Shown here piece by piece: positions 8,531 through 16,878 of a DNA stretch of 64,000 bases. The notes under the pieces were generated by a model. The model ran no database searches, was not told where the DNA came from, and was given only the letters and a program-made list of their open reading frames with translations. The DNA comes from Tildeniella torsiva UHER 1998/13D (GTDB lineage Bacteria > Cyanobacteriota > Cyanobacteriia > Phormidesmidales > Phormidesmidaceae), in NCBI GenBank assembly GCA_019358835.1, contig JAHHIH010000009.1:124001-188000 (forward strand). The letters run 5' to 3'. Each line of letters starts with the position of its first letter. Position 1 is the first letter of the stretch. The position numbers and the translations under genes are program-made.

Positions 8531-9379
8531 CTAGTCCTGTGACCCCATCGTGTAGCCATCGGGCATAATGGTGCCCTGCACATCGGTGCGTCGCAGGTTG
8601 GTGTAGTCGAGCTTAGCGTTGATCATGACCGCATCGGTGAGGTCGGCTCCGCTTAGATTAGACCAGCTCAAACGGGTGCGATACAGGGTCGCCCCCCGCA
8701 GATTGGCCCCCCGCAGCGAACTCCAGCTCAGATTGGCCCCGCGCAAATTGGCGTGGGATAGATTGACGTTCACCAGGTTGGTGCTGGTCAGCTTGGCTCG
8801 GCTCATGTCGGCCTCTTGAAAGTCAGCCCCTTCGAGCGTGGCCCCCGTGAGCACTGCCCCCACCAGCACGGCTCCCCGCAGGATGGCTCGATTCATGAGG
8901 GCACTGGTCATATTGGCATGTTCGAGGTTGGCCCCTTCCATGTCAGTCGCCAGCATTCTGCCCCGGCTGAGACTGGCCTCGCTCAGCACGGCCTTGTGTA
9001 GGGTAGCGTGGTCGAGCACGGCTTCATTGAGGTTGGTTTCACGCAAAATTGCCTGGCTCAAGTTGGCTCGCACTAGATTGGCGCTGCGCATGCCCGCCTC
9101 GCTCAGGTCAGCTCCCACTAGATGAGCGTCGGCCAGGTCGGCCCCAATCAGGTTGGCCAAAATTAGCGTGGCCTGGTCGAAATTGACATCGGTGAGCTTA
9201 GCTTCGCGAAAGTTGGCGCCAACTAGAGTTGCCCCAGCAAAGGTCGTATTTTGCAGATTAGACTGGCGAAAATTGGCACCGCTGAGGTTTTGCCGACTCA
9301 GGTTAGCTCCGATTAACTGAATGCCGCGAAAGTCTCGCTCTCCTGCGGCGTAGCGCTCCAGCAGAGCAGCGACGGTCAT
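8531..9379 (-). CDS. Pentapeptide-repeat protein
   Basis: About 282 residues, almost entirely A(N/D)Lxx pentapeptide repeats (GANLSRQNLSGANF and so on), which fold as a right-handed quadrilateral beta-helix. A short N-terminal segment (MTVAALLERYAAGERDFRG) precedes the repeats, an arrangement common in cyanobacteria. No catalytic or membrane part is visible, and the molecular role of these proteins is usually unknown. The frame extends upstream to a TTG at 9460 with a proline/serine-rich stretch; I prefer the ATG at 9379, where the conserved part begins. The repetitive coding strand also creates antisense open frames that should be ignored. Confidence 0.85.
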   Translation of the reverse strand: MTVAALLERYAAGERDFRGIQLIGANLSRQNLSGANFRQSNLQNTTFAGATLVGANFREAKLTDVNFDQATLILANLIGADLADAHLVGADLSEAGMRSANLVRANLSQAILRETNLNEAVLDHATLHKAVLSEASLSRGRMLATDMEGANLEHANMTSALMNRAILRGAVLVGAVLTGATLEGADFQEADMSRAKLTSTNLVNVNLSHANLRGANLSWSSLRGANLRGATLYRTRLSWSNLSGADLTDAVMINAKLDYTNLRRTDVQGTIMPDGYTMGSQD

Positions 9380-9571
9380 CTCTTCGGGTAGATTGGGGGG
9401 GTGAGACCCAACGAACTGAGAACTAGGGGGGGGCGTTTCCAAAGAAAACCTCAACAGCAACGATAATCAGGGTTTTAGCTACAGCTCCCGGCGTTTCAGT
9501 TCGCGGAAAGAGTACTTGGGCAGTAAGACAAGCTGTCATCTGCCCCAGGCTAGATGTTTTAGGATAACCAG

Positions 9572-9613
9572 AAGCCTGCCCCCGGTAAACGGTTGCCTAG
9601 GTCTGGCAGGCTT
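9572..9613. repeat. Inverted repeat in the 9380-9800 intergenic region
   Basis: AAGCCTGCC (9572-9580) pairs perfectly with GGCAGGCTT (9605-9613) across a 24-base loop. It lies between the divergent pentapeptide and DUF6816-like genes. No T-run follows on either side. Apart from this and a TATGCT -10-like element near 9749, the intergenic region shows nothing recognisable. Confidence 0.35.
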
Positions 9614-9800
9614 GATCCCTGCAACCTTAACAGTTCTCAATCTGCCCTGCTGAGGTCGAGGTCGAAAGATCAGCCAATCCACCCAGATGCCAGGCCAAGC
9701 GACTCGCCTAGCTAGGGAAAAACGGCAAAGCAGATTTTTCTCTAATGTATGCTAATTCTGAATTTAGGTTGTTCTAGCCTGCCATCTGGGTCGCTAAACC

Positions 9801-10652
9801 ATGTCTCGATCGCTGCTCACTCTCCTGCGTCGCCGTCTGTTTTGGCTCACCCTGCTGCTGACGGTGTGGCTGTTATGTAGTGGACAGGCTCAGGCGAGCC
9901 AATCTTCAACTCTGGCCGATCGCATCGCCACCTTTCCCCAGGAAAGCCGCAAGCCAACCTTGCCCGCCGCCCAGGGCGATCTGGTTTACCCCGACTGGCT
10001 GCGGGGTGAGTGGCAGCTCACCAGCACCCTGGTAGATCTGGCGGCTCCCTTGGCCCCCGATTTGGTGACCCCCGGTTTTAAGGGCAACCAGGCCCAGGTG
10101 GGTCTGCCCGTGACCTGCCCAGTGCGATTTGTGACGGCCCAACGGTCATGGGTCGGTACCCTGGGATCAGCGCAGCGGCTGATTCCCGCAGCTAAAGGCG
10201 CACCTCAAACCGTGGCCGATCGCGCCTTTAACGGGCTGAGCCTGGCCCGCGCCTACCTGGGCGACGCCACGGTGAAGGCGGTCAAGGTAGACCCCAATAA
10301 CCCCAACCGCCAGGTGACGCTGCTGACGGGCAACCGCCAGCTTGAGTCTACGGTGACGGCCCGAGCCTTTGAAACGGCGACGGCCGATGAGTTCGTTACT
10401 GTAGAGCGGTTTCAGCAGGTGTTTCGGGGCGGGGTGGCGGTGCCTTACTTCAACGAAGTCGAGACCACGACGGCCTACCGCCGAGCGGACGATGGCTCTG
10501 ACGGGCCGATTTCTGAGCCTCGCGTTCTCGCTGACCAGGTGACGGCGGTATACCTATCACCCCAAGATCCTGACTTTCTCACGGCGCAAAACCGACCTGT
10601 GGCGCTGTATCGCTACCAGTTGGAACTGGTGAGAGACAGCGGCCCATCCTAG
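9801..10652 (+). CDS. Exported conserved cyanobacterial protein (DUF6816-like)
   Basis: 283 residues. The N-terminus (RRRLFWLTLLLTVWLLCSG then QAQA) is a clear Sec signal peptide with a basic head and an AxA-type cleavage site, so the product should be periplasmic or lumenal. The mature part has conserved stretches PDWLRGEWQLTSTL, FIDR-like AFNGLSLARAY and VTVERFQQVF, and reads as a beta-rich lipocalin-like fold. This resembles a cyanobacteria/chloroplast family listed as DUF6816; I am not certain of the number. Its stop codon overlaps that of the convergent SGNH hydrolase gene by four bases. Confidence 0.65.
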   Translation: MSRSLLTLLRRRLFWLTLLLTVWLLCSGQAQASQSSTLADRIATFPQESRKPTLPAAQGDLVYPDWLRGEWQLTSTLVDLAAPLAPDLVTPGFKGNQAQVGLPVTCPVRFVTAQRSWVGTLGSAQRLIPAAKGAPQTVADRAFNGLSLARAYLGDATVKAVKVDPNNPNRQVTLLTGNRQLESTVTARAFETATADEFVTVERFQQVFRGGVAVPYFNEVETTTAYRRADDGSDGPISEPRVLADQVTAVYLSPQDPDFLTAQNRPVALYRYQLELVRDSGPS

Positions 10653-11515
10653 GGCCGAAACTCGGTCTCATTGAGCAGGGCCAGGGCGGTGCGCCACACC
10701 ATATAGCCGTCCTCGTTGAGGTGCAGCCCGTCGGTGGTGAGGTCGGCCCGCAGGTAGCCTTCGCCGTTAACAAACAGCGGATATAAGTCTAAGAACTCAG
10801 CTCCGGTCTCGGCGGCAACGGCCTTGAGCTGGCCATTCACCGTGCGAATTTGGTCGGGGGCTACCTTCACTAGGCGATCGCGCCCCTCCCAGGTGGCCAT
10901 CTCGCCGCCGTGGGGCAAAATCGACTGCACCACCACCCGCGTTTGGGGATGGGTCTGGTGCAGGTAGTTGACGATTTTGCGAACGTTGTACGCCAAATCG
11001 GCCTCGGAACCGCCCCAGATCAGATCGTTGATGCCCACCATAATGAACACCGCCTCAGGGGAGGTCTGGTCGAGCAGGTAGAGGCGATCGCGCAACCCAG
11101 TCGATTTTTCCCCTGAAATCGCCTGATTTAACCAGGTTCTGCGCCCTGGCAACATGTTAGCTGGAAACCACAGCGTCAGCGAATCGCCCAGCAAAATGGT
11201 TTGATGCGGAGCCTCAATCGCGACCATTGCATCGGCTTCGGCAGCTAGCAGCGCCACCCACTGCTCGTAGTCGAGGCTGTGGCGCGTTCCCAGTCCGGGT
11301 TCAAAGGGGGCCACAGCCGGCTGCTGTTCAGAAGCGAAGGCGTTGGCTTGGGGTAGCATGGCATCGCCCGCCTGGCTCAGCTGCCGCAGCATGACCATGG
11401 CGGTAATAAACAGCAGCCCATTCAACACCAGCGACAGCAGCGCCCAAGGGGGTACCCCCTGTAGCCGGTTCAGCGCCAAGCGAAGCTGAGGATAGGGTTG
11501 AAGCGGTAAGGCCAC
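10649..11515 (-). CDS. SGNH/GDSL-type hydrolase, membrane-anchored
   Basis: 288 residues. Residues about 22-45 form a transmembrane anchor or uncleaved signal (ALLSLVLNGLLFITAMVML). The rest is an SGNH hydrolase: block I ILLGDSLTLW with the nucleophilic serine, a glycine in the block II region, block III VGINDLIWGG with the oxyanion asparagine, and block V DGLHLNEDGY with the catalytic Asp-x-x-His. Such enzymes deacylate or deacetylate lipids and glycans at the envelope. The substrate cannot be inferred here. It converges with the DUF6816-like gene and their stop codons overlap. Confidence 0.85.
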   Translation of the reverse strand: MALPLQPYPQLRLALNRLQGVPPWALLSLVLNGLLFITAMVMLRQLSQAGDAMLPQANAFASEQQPAVAPFEPGLGTRHSLDYEQWVALLAAEADAMVAIEAPHQTILLGDSLTLWFPANMLPGRRTWLNQAISGEKSTGLRDRLYLLDQTSPEAVFIMVGINDLIWGGSEADLAYNVRKIVNYLHQTHPQTRVVVQSILPHGGEMATWEGRDRLVKVAPDQIRTVNGQLKAVAAETGAEFLDLYPLFVNGEGYLRADLTTDGLHLNEDGYMVWRTALALLNETEFRP

Positions 11516-11647
11516 GGCGATATACCTACAAACCTGGAGCTAGAGAAGCAGCGCTCCCAATGGGTCAAATTGTAGATAGATTTTCTCCCACAAACCACTT
11601 TTGCGGCGAGGGTTTTTTACACAACATGAGGGATGGCCCAGGGAAGG

Positions 11648-12739
11648 CTACACATTGAACCGAAATAGCATCACATCGCCTTCCTGCACCACGTACTCTT
11701 TGCCCTCGCTGCGCACCTGGCCTTTGTCTTTGGCTGAACCCATTGACCCCGCCGCCACCAGGTCTTTGTAGGCCACGGTTTCAGCTCGAATAAAGCCCCG
11801 CTCAAAGTCGGTGTGAATCACACCAGCGGCCTGGGGGGCAACCATGCCCGCCTTAATCGTCCAGGCGCGGGTTTCTTTGGGGCCAGTGGTGAAGTAAGTG
11901 CGCAGCCCCAGCAGTTCGTAGGTGGCGCGAATGAGGGTCTTGAGGCCGCCCTCTTCGACGCCGAGGGCTTCGAGAAAGTCCTTGCGCTCCTCGTCGTTTA
12001 AATCCACTAGCTCCGACTCCACCTGAGCCGAAATTACGACTACCTGAGCATCTTCCGCCGCCGCCACGGCCCGCACCTGCTCGACCCAGGCATTGCCGCT
12101 GGCCAGGTCGTCTTCAGAGACATTGGTGGCATAGATTACGGGCTTGCGGGTGAGCAGCCCCAGGGGCTTGATAATCGCCTCGGCCTCTTCGTCTAGCTCC
12201 ACCTGGCGGGCGGTTTTGCCCTCGTTGAGCACCGGCAGTATTTTTTCGAGAATGGCTAGCTCGGCCTGGGCCTCTTTGTCGGCGCGGGCCAGCTTGCGCA
12301 CCCGATCGACCCGGCGCTCGAGCTGGGCCAGATCAGATAGGGCCAGCTCCAGGTTGATTACCTCAATGTCGCGCACCGGGTCAACGGAACCGGAGACGTG
12401 GATGATGTCGTCGTCCTCAAAGCAGCGCACCACGTGGACGATCGCATCCACCTCGCGAATGTTGGCCAAAAACTGGTTGCCCAGCCCTTCTCCCTGGCTG
12501 GCCCCCTGCACCAGTCCCGCAATATCGACAAACTCAACCCGAGCGGGCACGGTCTCGACCGAGCTAGAAATGTCGGCCAGCACCCGTAGCCGGGCATCGG
12601 GCACCGCCACAATGCCCACGTTGGGCTCGATGGTGCAAAAGGGAAAGTTCGCGGCCTGGGCCTTGGCGTTGGCCACCACGGCATTGAACAGGGTAGATTT
12701 GCCAACGTTGGGCAGGCCAACAATGCCAGCTCGTAACAT
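11648..12739 (-). CDS. ychF: YchF/OLA1-type P-loop ATPase
   Basis: 363 residues, the usual length. G1 is [14 protein letters not shown] near residue 8. The Obg-like G3 region reads [19 protein letters not shown]. The C-terminal TGS-like domain ends with the conserved [19 protein letters not shown]. The family binds ATP rather than GTP, associates with ribosomes and tunes translation and redox stress responses. An 18-bp perfect inverted repeat lies 25 bases upstream of the ATG, inside its probable leader. Confidence 0.96.
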   Translation of the reverse strand: MLRAGIVGLPNVGKSTLFNAVVANAKAQAANFPFCTIEPNVGIVAVPDARLRVLADISSSVETVPARVEFVDIAGLVQGASQGEGLGNQFLANIREVDAIVHVVRCFEDDDIIHVSGSVDPVRDIEVINLELALSDLAQLERRVDRVRKLARADKEAQAELAILEKILPVLNEGKTARQVELDEEAEAIIKPLGLLTRKPVIYATNVSEDDLASGNAWVEQVRAVAAAEDAQVVVISAQVESELVDLNDEERKDFLEALGVEEGGLKTLIRATYELLGLRTYFTTGPKETRAWTIKAGMVAPQAAGVIHTDFERGFIRAETVAYKDLVAAGSMGSAKDKGQVRSEGKEYVVQEGDVMLFRFNV

Positions 12740-12763
12740 GGGATAACTCTAGATTGAGATCGT

Positions 12764-12801
12764 TAGATAGGTGTTTGCCGATGTCGGCAAACACCTATCT
12801 A
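12764..12801. repeat. Perfect 18-bp inverted repeat with 2-nt spacer
   Basis: Bases 12764-12781 and 12784-12801 are exact reverse complements (arm TAGATAGGTGTTTGCCGA), with TG between them. It lies between divergent ychF and the lipoprotein gene. It could be an operator, an RNA hairpin in the ychF leader, or a palindromic mobile remnant. There is no T-tract on either side. Confidence 0.8.
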
Positions 12802-12883
12802 GCATAGGAGAGGATGGGGCCATTGCGGAGGTGTTGCTATACCCTTAAGGCAAACCAAACCAACGACCGCAAAAGGGTGAGCT

Positions 12884-13501
12884 ATGGCTGGAGTGACAGG
12901 GGCAACGCAACGGGTGCAGCTCGTTCTAGTGGCCGGGCTGATGGCGCTGGGGCTGGGGGGATGCAGCACCCTGGGCCTGTCGCCGCGATCGCCCGAAGGC
13001 ACTGGCGAGATGAGCAACCAGTACGTTGACCGTGGGTTTCGCGGCGATATGCTGGTGAGCCGCATGAAGCCCGTGCAGATTCGGCTGCCACCCGGCTGGA
13101 GCGCCGCCCCCACCGGCACGCTGCACAACAACGCCGACCTAGAAGCCTACAACCTCGACGAAAATATGTTTCTGGTCGTGGTAGGCGAAAATCGTGAGGC
13201 CGTGGCCCCCGGTAACATTGAAGAGCAGGCCAATTTCTATCTGCAAATTCTCAAGGGCGGCTTTAGCCAGGTGATTGCCAACCAGGCCCGTACCGGCGTA
13301 GAACGAATCAGCAGCTTTCCGGCGGTGCAGTACGAGGTGCGCGGTGATCTATCTCAAAGCAAAGTTGCCTATCTGCACACCACCGTTGAGATGGGCGAAG
13401 ACTACTACCAGGTCGTCGTCTGGACTCCAGACGATCTGCGGATGGCCAATGCCGATGCTATGCGGGCCGTCGTAGAAGAATTTCGCGATGCCCAGCCTTA
13501 A
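12884..13501 (+). CDS. Predicted lipoprotein, PsbP-like in outline
   Basis: 205 residues. A hydrophobic stretch (LVLVAGLMALGLGG) ends in a lipobox with Cys27, so the product should be lipidated and face the periplasm or thylakoid lumen. The mature part contains LPPGWSAAPTG, a conserved long helix EEQANFYLQILKGGF and a VVVWTPDDLR strand followed by a helix to the end. The order and size recall the PsbP/Mog1 fold, but the sequence is not CyanoP, so I make no functional claim. It is divergent from ychF across a 144-base region with a perfect palindrome. The thioredoxin-fold thylakoid gene follows on the same strand. Confidence 0.7.
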   Translation: MAGVTGATQRVQLVLVAGLMALGLGGCSTLGLSPRSPEGTGEMSNQYVDRGFRGDMLVSRMKPVQIRLPPGWSAAPTGTLHNNADLEAYNLDENMFLVVVGENREAVAPGNIEEQANFYLQILKGGFSQVIANQARTGVERISSFPAVQYEVRGDLSQSKVAYLHTTVEMGEDYYQVVVWTPDDLRMANADAMRAVVEEFRDAQP

Positions 13502-13609
13502 GCGCCGCCATTCTGTGGCCTAATAGAGTCTGTGGCTGTGGGGCGTTGGCGAAGCCTTGCCTGTGGCAAATCGCCCCTCAGCTCAAACCTCCGGCCCTAG
13601 ACCAAGGAT

Positions 13610-14233
13610 ATGATCGCCATGCTGCGCTGGCTCACTGCAACGCTTCCCCCCGTGCCGTTCTTCCCCAACGCCATCCCTCGACTGAGTCAGGGCGTTGGGC
13701 TGGTATGCGCGGCTCTGCTGCTGTGGCTGGGGCTAGGCGGCCAGCCTGCGGCCTGGGCGGGCCTCACCGACGACAACTACGACGGCAATATCTTTGCCCT
13801 CTATGCAGGCAATGGGTCGCTGGTGCCCCCCAACGTTAGCCTGGCGCAGTCGCTGAAGTACGGCAAACCCGCGATCGTGGTGATGTTTGTAGACGACAGC
13901 AGCGACTGTAAGAAATTTGCGTCGGTAGTTTCCCAGCTCCAGGCCCCCTACGGGCGGGTGGCCAATTTTATTCCCATTATGGCTGACTCGATTCCGGTCA
14001 AAGATGCCTACGAGCCCAACGAGCCGGGCTACTACTTTAAGGATGCCGTGCCCCAAACCCTGGTATTCAATGCCCAGGGAGAGCTGGTGTTTAACGAAAT
14101 TGGCATGGTGGCCTACGAGGCGATCGACGATGTCATGCGAGAGGTATTTGACCTACTGCCCCGCACCGAGTCGGAAGAGCTGCGCCGCCGCCCCATCAAC
14201 GAGGTGAACTCGGAGCTGGTGCCAGAGCAGTAG
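13610..14233 (+). CDS. Thylakoid-associated thioredoxin-fold protein (photosystem I accumulation factor type)
   Basis: 207 residues. Residues about 27-51 form a hydrophobic signal or anchor (LVCAALLLWLGLGGQPAAWA). The following GLTDDNYDGNIFALYAGNGS, FVDDSSDCKKFASVVSQLQ and PGYYFKDAVPQTLVFNAQGE are hallmarks of a cyanobacterial family annotated as a thylakoid photosystem I accumulation factor. The fold is thioredoxin-like, but the active-site position reads SSDC with only one cysteine, so disulfide exchange by a CxxC pair is not possible. The last 38 bases overlap the 3' end of the convergent Rieske gene. Confidence 0.75.
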   Translation: MIAMLRWLTATLPPVPFFPNAIPRLSQGVGLVCAALLLWLGLGGQPAAWAGLTDDNYDGNIFALYAGNGSLVPPNVSLAQSLKYGKPAIVVMFVDDSSDCKKFASVVSQLQAPYGRVANFIPIMADSIPVKDAYEPNEPGYYFKDAVPQTLVFNAQGELVFNEIGMVAYEAIDDVMREVFDLLPRTESEELRRRPINEVNSELVPEQ

Positions 14234-15230
14234 CGCTATCTTTGGAAAAATTAGGTTCAACCACCGCTGGAAAGCTGGCAAAATTACGCTTTACCCAGTC
14301 CATGCCCACCTCATTGTTGAGCTTGATTTTCTGCGGACTGTTGGGGTAAATCTTGCCTAAAATATCGGCATCTTGCTCGACTACCACTTTGCCAAAGTTG
14401 AGGTAGCTGCGTCTCAGCAGATTGAAGGCGGGATGCTTGGCCAGACCAAACAGCAAAATGTAGGTGCGGGTGCGGTTCTCAGCCTCGGGCACAAACAGGT
14501 GGCACTGCGCTATTTTGCCCAGGGATGATTCTCCATGAAAAATGATCAGAGCTGGAAAGTGATTTTCAAGGTGGGCCTTGATGGTGCTGGGCAGCAAAAA
14601 CAAATCTGGACGGCGCAGTTTTTTTGCTAAAGCGTAGGGCGCAGTAGGCATGTCGTAGTAGGCATGGGATTCGTGCCCTCGATCGACGAACTGTTGGAAC
14701 TGCACCTCGGCAATGCGAAACAGATCGCGGTGGGTGCCGTTTTGATGGTTGTAGTCGTGCATATTGAGCAGCATGGTGAGCAGGCCGGTTTCCACCGTGC
14801 AATCAGCGGTATGGCCGATGAAGGTGTACTGGGCTGCGATCGCATTCAGCACCCCTGGAATTGGCACCTTGGGTTCGTAGCCCCCGTAAGACCAAACAAA
14901 ATCGCCCTGAACAATCAGCTCTAGCGGCTCCAATTGAGGCAGCGTTTGCTGATGGGAACCCGGCAGCACCGTACAACCCCGAGCGTCGAACCCCAGGGCA
15001 TGGAACGGGCAAACGACTCGACTGCTGCCGTCACCCAACCCTTCGCACCAGCCCTCTGACAGCATAGCCCCCAGGTGCGGGCAGGCGTTGGGCAGGGCAT
15101 GAACCTCACCTATGCCATCTTTCCACATTACATAGTCATTACCGTAGAGGGAGATTTTGCGAGGCTGGTTAGTGGTCAGCATAGACTTGTGCGCCACAAG
15201 CCAGGGCGCACCGGGAAGCATGGACTGCAT
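14196..15230 (-). CDS. Rieske non-heme iron oxygenase, alpha-subunit type
   Basis: 344 residues. The Rieske [2Fe-2S] ligands are visible as C50-P-H52 and C74-P-F-H77. The mononuclear iron facial triad is visible as D159, H162 and H167 in the pattern D-x2-H-x4-H (HDYNHQNGTH). This is the architecture of ring-hydroxylating dioxygenases and of cyanobacterial/plastid PAO-like oxygenases, although the protein is shorter than PAO and lacks its C-terminal CxxC. The substrate is unknown. I chose the ATG at 15230 because GGAGG sits five bases upstream; a TTG at 15278 is possible but poorer. It is divergent from a TetR-type gene across 52 bases, suggesting local control. Its 3' end overlaps the convergent thylakoid gene. 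Confidence 0.85.
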   Translation of the reverse strand: MQSMLPGAPWLVAHKSMLTTNQPRKISLYGNDYVMWKDGIGEVHALPNACPHLGAMLSEGWCEGLGDGSSRVVCPFHALGFDARGCTVLPGSHQQTLPQLEPLELIVQGDFVWSYGGYEPKVPIPGVLNAIAAQYTFIGHTADCTVETGLLTMLLNMHDYNHQNGTHRDLFRIAEVQFQQFVDRGHESHAYYDMPTAPYALAKKLRRPDLFLLPSTIKAHLENHFPALIIFHGESSLGKIAQCHLFVPEAENRTRTYILLFGLAKHPAFNLLRRSYLNFGKVVVEQDADILGKIYPNSPQKIKLNNEVGMDWVKRNFASFPAVVEPNFSKDSATALAPAPSSPR

Positions 15231-15282
15231 AGAGGCCTCCGGGGGATATAAAATTGTGAGAAATTCGTCGTGTTTCAAAAAT

Positions 15283-16071
15283 ATGACAGATGACTCACAT
15301 TCGTCAAGCCACCTGCGTCGTCAGCCTAAGCAGCGCCGAGGTCAACGGCGGGTCGAAAAAATTCTAGAGGCCGCTGCTCTGGTGTTTGATGAGGTGGGTT
15401 ATGAAGCGGCGACTACCCACCAAATTGCGGAACGGGCAGGCACGGCGATCGGGTCGCTGTACCAGTTCTTTCCTGACAAAGCGGCAATCTTTAACGCGAT
15501 GGAGCTGCGCCACCTGGAACGAGTGCAGGCGATGTGGGGCCAGGCCAATGCCCGAGAACTGTGGCGACTGCCGCTGAAAGAGATGCTGGCGCAGCTGACG
15601 ACTGGCGTGGCTGCACTGTTTGAGCAGCCGGTGTCGCGAGTCATGTTTGTACAGTTCTATACGGCCCGCGATCGCTTCCAAACCATTGACGACAGCCTGA
15701 CCCAGGGGGCGATCGCATTTGTCTCTGCCATCCTGCACCAGCGCAACCCAGACCTGTCAACGGAGCGGCGCGATCTCTTGGCGGAGGTCTGTGTGCACAG
15801 CTGCAATGCTCTAATTTTGGCGGCTCTGCGACAGCCAGATGAAGCAAAGCGCGATCGCCTGATGCAGCAAATTCCAGTGCTGTTGGCCGCGTACTTAACT
15901 GCCGATGTGGGCGATCAAATTTGCGGCCATGTAATGAATGTAATGATTTGCCCCCACTGTAAATCCCAGGAACTCGCCAGAAACGGGCGGCGGCGGGGCA
16001 AGCAGTGCTATCTGTGCAAAACCTGCGGCAAGCAGTTTGTCAATCCACTGGCAGAGCTTGCTGAGGCTTAG
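15283..16071 (+). CDS. TetR/AcrR-family regulator with C-terminal IS1/InsA-type zinc ribbon
   Basis: 262 residues from the ATG at 15283. Residues about 13-70 are the TetR helix-turn-helix (RRVEKILEAAALVFDEVGY, TTHQIAERAGTAIGSLYQFF). The ligand-binding and dimerisation helices run to about 215. The last 42 residues are a separate module, MICPHCKSQELARNG then RRGKQCYLCKTCGKQF, with CxxC pairs at 223/226 and 245/248. This matches the DNA-binding zinc ribbon at the N-terminus of IS1-family transposases (InsA), not anything usual in TetR proteins. No stop separates the two parts. Divergence from the Rieske gene suggests control of that gene, possibly by a Rieske substrate. The 3' end overlaps the inositol-phosphatase gene by 32 bases. 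Confidence 0.85.
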   Translation: MTDDSHSSSHLRRQPKQRRGQRRVEKILEAAALVFDEVGYEAATTHQIAERAGTAIGSLYQFFPDKAAIFNAMELRHLERVQAMWGQANARELWRLPLKEMLAQLTTGVAALFEQPVSRVMFVQFYTARDRFQTIDDSLTQGAIAFVSAILHQRNPDLSTERRDLLAEVCVHSCNALILAALRQPDEAKRDRLMQQIPVLLAAYLTADVGDQICGHVMNVMICPHCKSQELARNGRRRGKQCYLCKTCGKQFVNPLAELAEA

Positions 16072-16876
16072 CAACTTCCTGCACTAAGGGCTGAAACACC
16101 TCCACCCAGGCTGCCTGAGCCGTTGCCAGGGTGGGGTAGGGACGGCGGCTGTAGTCTTTGCCGACCTCCAGCGGAAAGGGTTCGACATCGTCCAGCGGTA
16201 CCCAGGTAGCTCCGGCTGCCTGAATAATTGCCCACACCGCCGCAATATCCCAGATCTTAGGCGTTGCCTCCACCGCGCCGATCGCCCAGCCCGCTCCCAC
16301 CATCAGCAGGTTGTAGGCCGCCGAGCCCAGCATGCGAATCTTGCAGGGAAAGGGATTGGCCAGCACCGCAGTGCTGCGGGCGCAGAGGCTAAAGAACTGG
16401 TTTTTGTCTGGGGACGCAGCGCTGCTGTGAATGGGGCGGCCATTGCAGTAGGCCCCGCTGGGCATTTCCAGCCCGCTTTGTCCCGGCCAGTAGCCGTAGA
16501 AAGATTGGTTTAACGGCGGCATTGCTACATATCCAAACACCGGGATGCCGCGATACAGCAGCCCCAGCGAAATGCCCCACACCGGAATGCCGCGCGTGAA
16601 GTTGGTGGTGCCGTCGATGGGGTCAATAATCCAGCACCAGTCGGTGGCGGGGAAGATGTGCTCTACCTCTTCGCTGAGCACGCCATGGTCAGGGAATGTT
16701 TGATGGATAGCGGCGCGCAGGTTATCGTCGGCCCAGCGATCGCACCGCGTCACCAAACTGCCATCGGCTTTCAGGTCGGCCTGCACCTGGCCAAAGTCTT
16801 CGAGCAGTTTTTGGCCCACGGTTTTTGTCGTGGCCTTGGCAAAGGCCAGCACCTCGTCCCAGAAGTTTTGTGACAT
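16040..16876 (-). CDS. Inositol monophosphatase family protein
   Basis: 278 residues from the ATG at 16876. The Mg-dependent phosphatase motifs are visible: a Glu-Glu metal site (SEEVEHIF), WIIDPIDGTTNFTRG, and the C-terminal WDIAAVWAIIQAAGATW. Family members hydrolyse inositol-1-phosphate, histidinol phosphate, fructose-1,6-bisphosphate or PAP; the substrate is not evident. The MFS gene upstream ends three bases before this ATG, so the two are probably translated together. The 3' end overlaps the TetR-zinc ribbon gene tail-to-tail. Confidence 0.9.
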   Translation of the reverse strand: MSQNFWDEVLAFAKATTKTVGQKLLEDFGQVQADLKADGSLVTRCDRWADDNLRAAIHQTFPDHGVLSEEVEHIFPATDWCWIIDPIDGTTNFTRGIPVWGISLGLLYRGIPVFGYVAMPPLNQSFYGYWPGQSGLEMPSGAYCNGRPIHSSAASPDKNQFFSLCARSTAVLANPFPCKIRMLGSAAYNLLMVGAGWAIGAVEATPKIWDIAAVWAIIQAAGATWVPLDDVEPFPLEVGKDYSRRPYPTLATAQAAWVEVFQPLVQEVAKPQQALPVD

Positions 16877-16878
16877 GC

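Noticed and set aside
15943-16071. Zinc-ribbon tail considered as a separate small IS1 InsA gene
   Set aside because: It is in frame with the TetR gene with no stop between them, and no terminal repeats or transposase catalytic part follow; an independent start at 15943 remains possible but is less simple.
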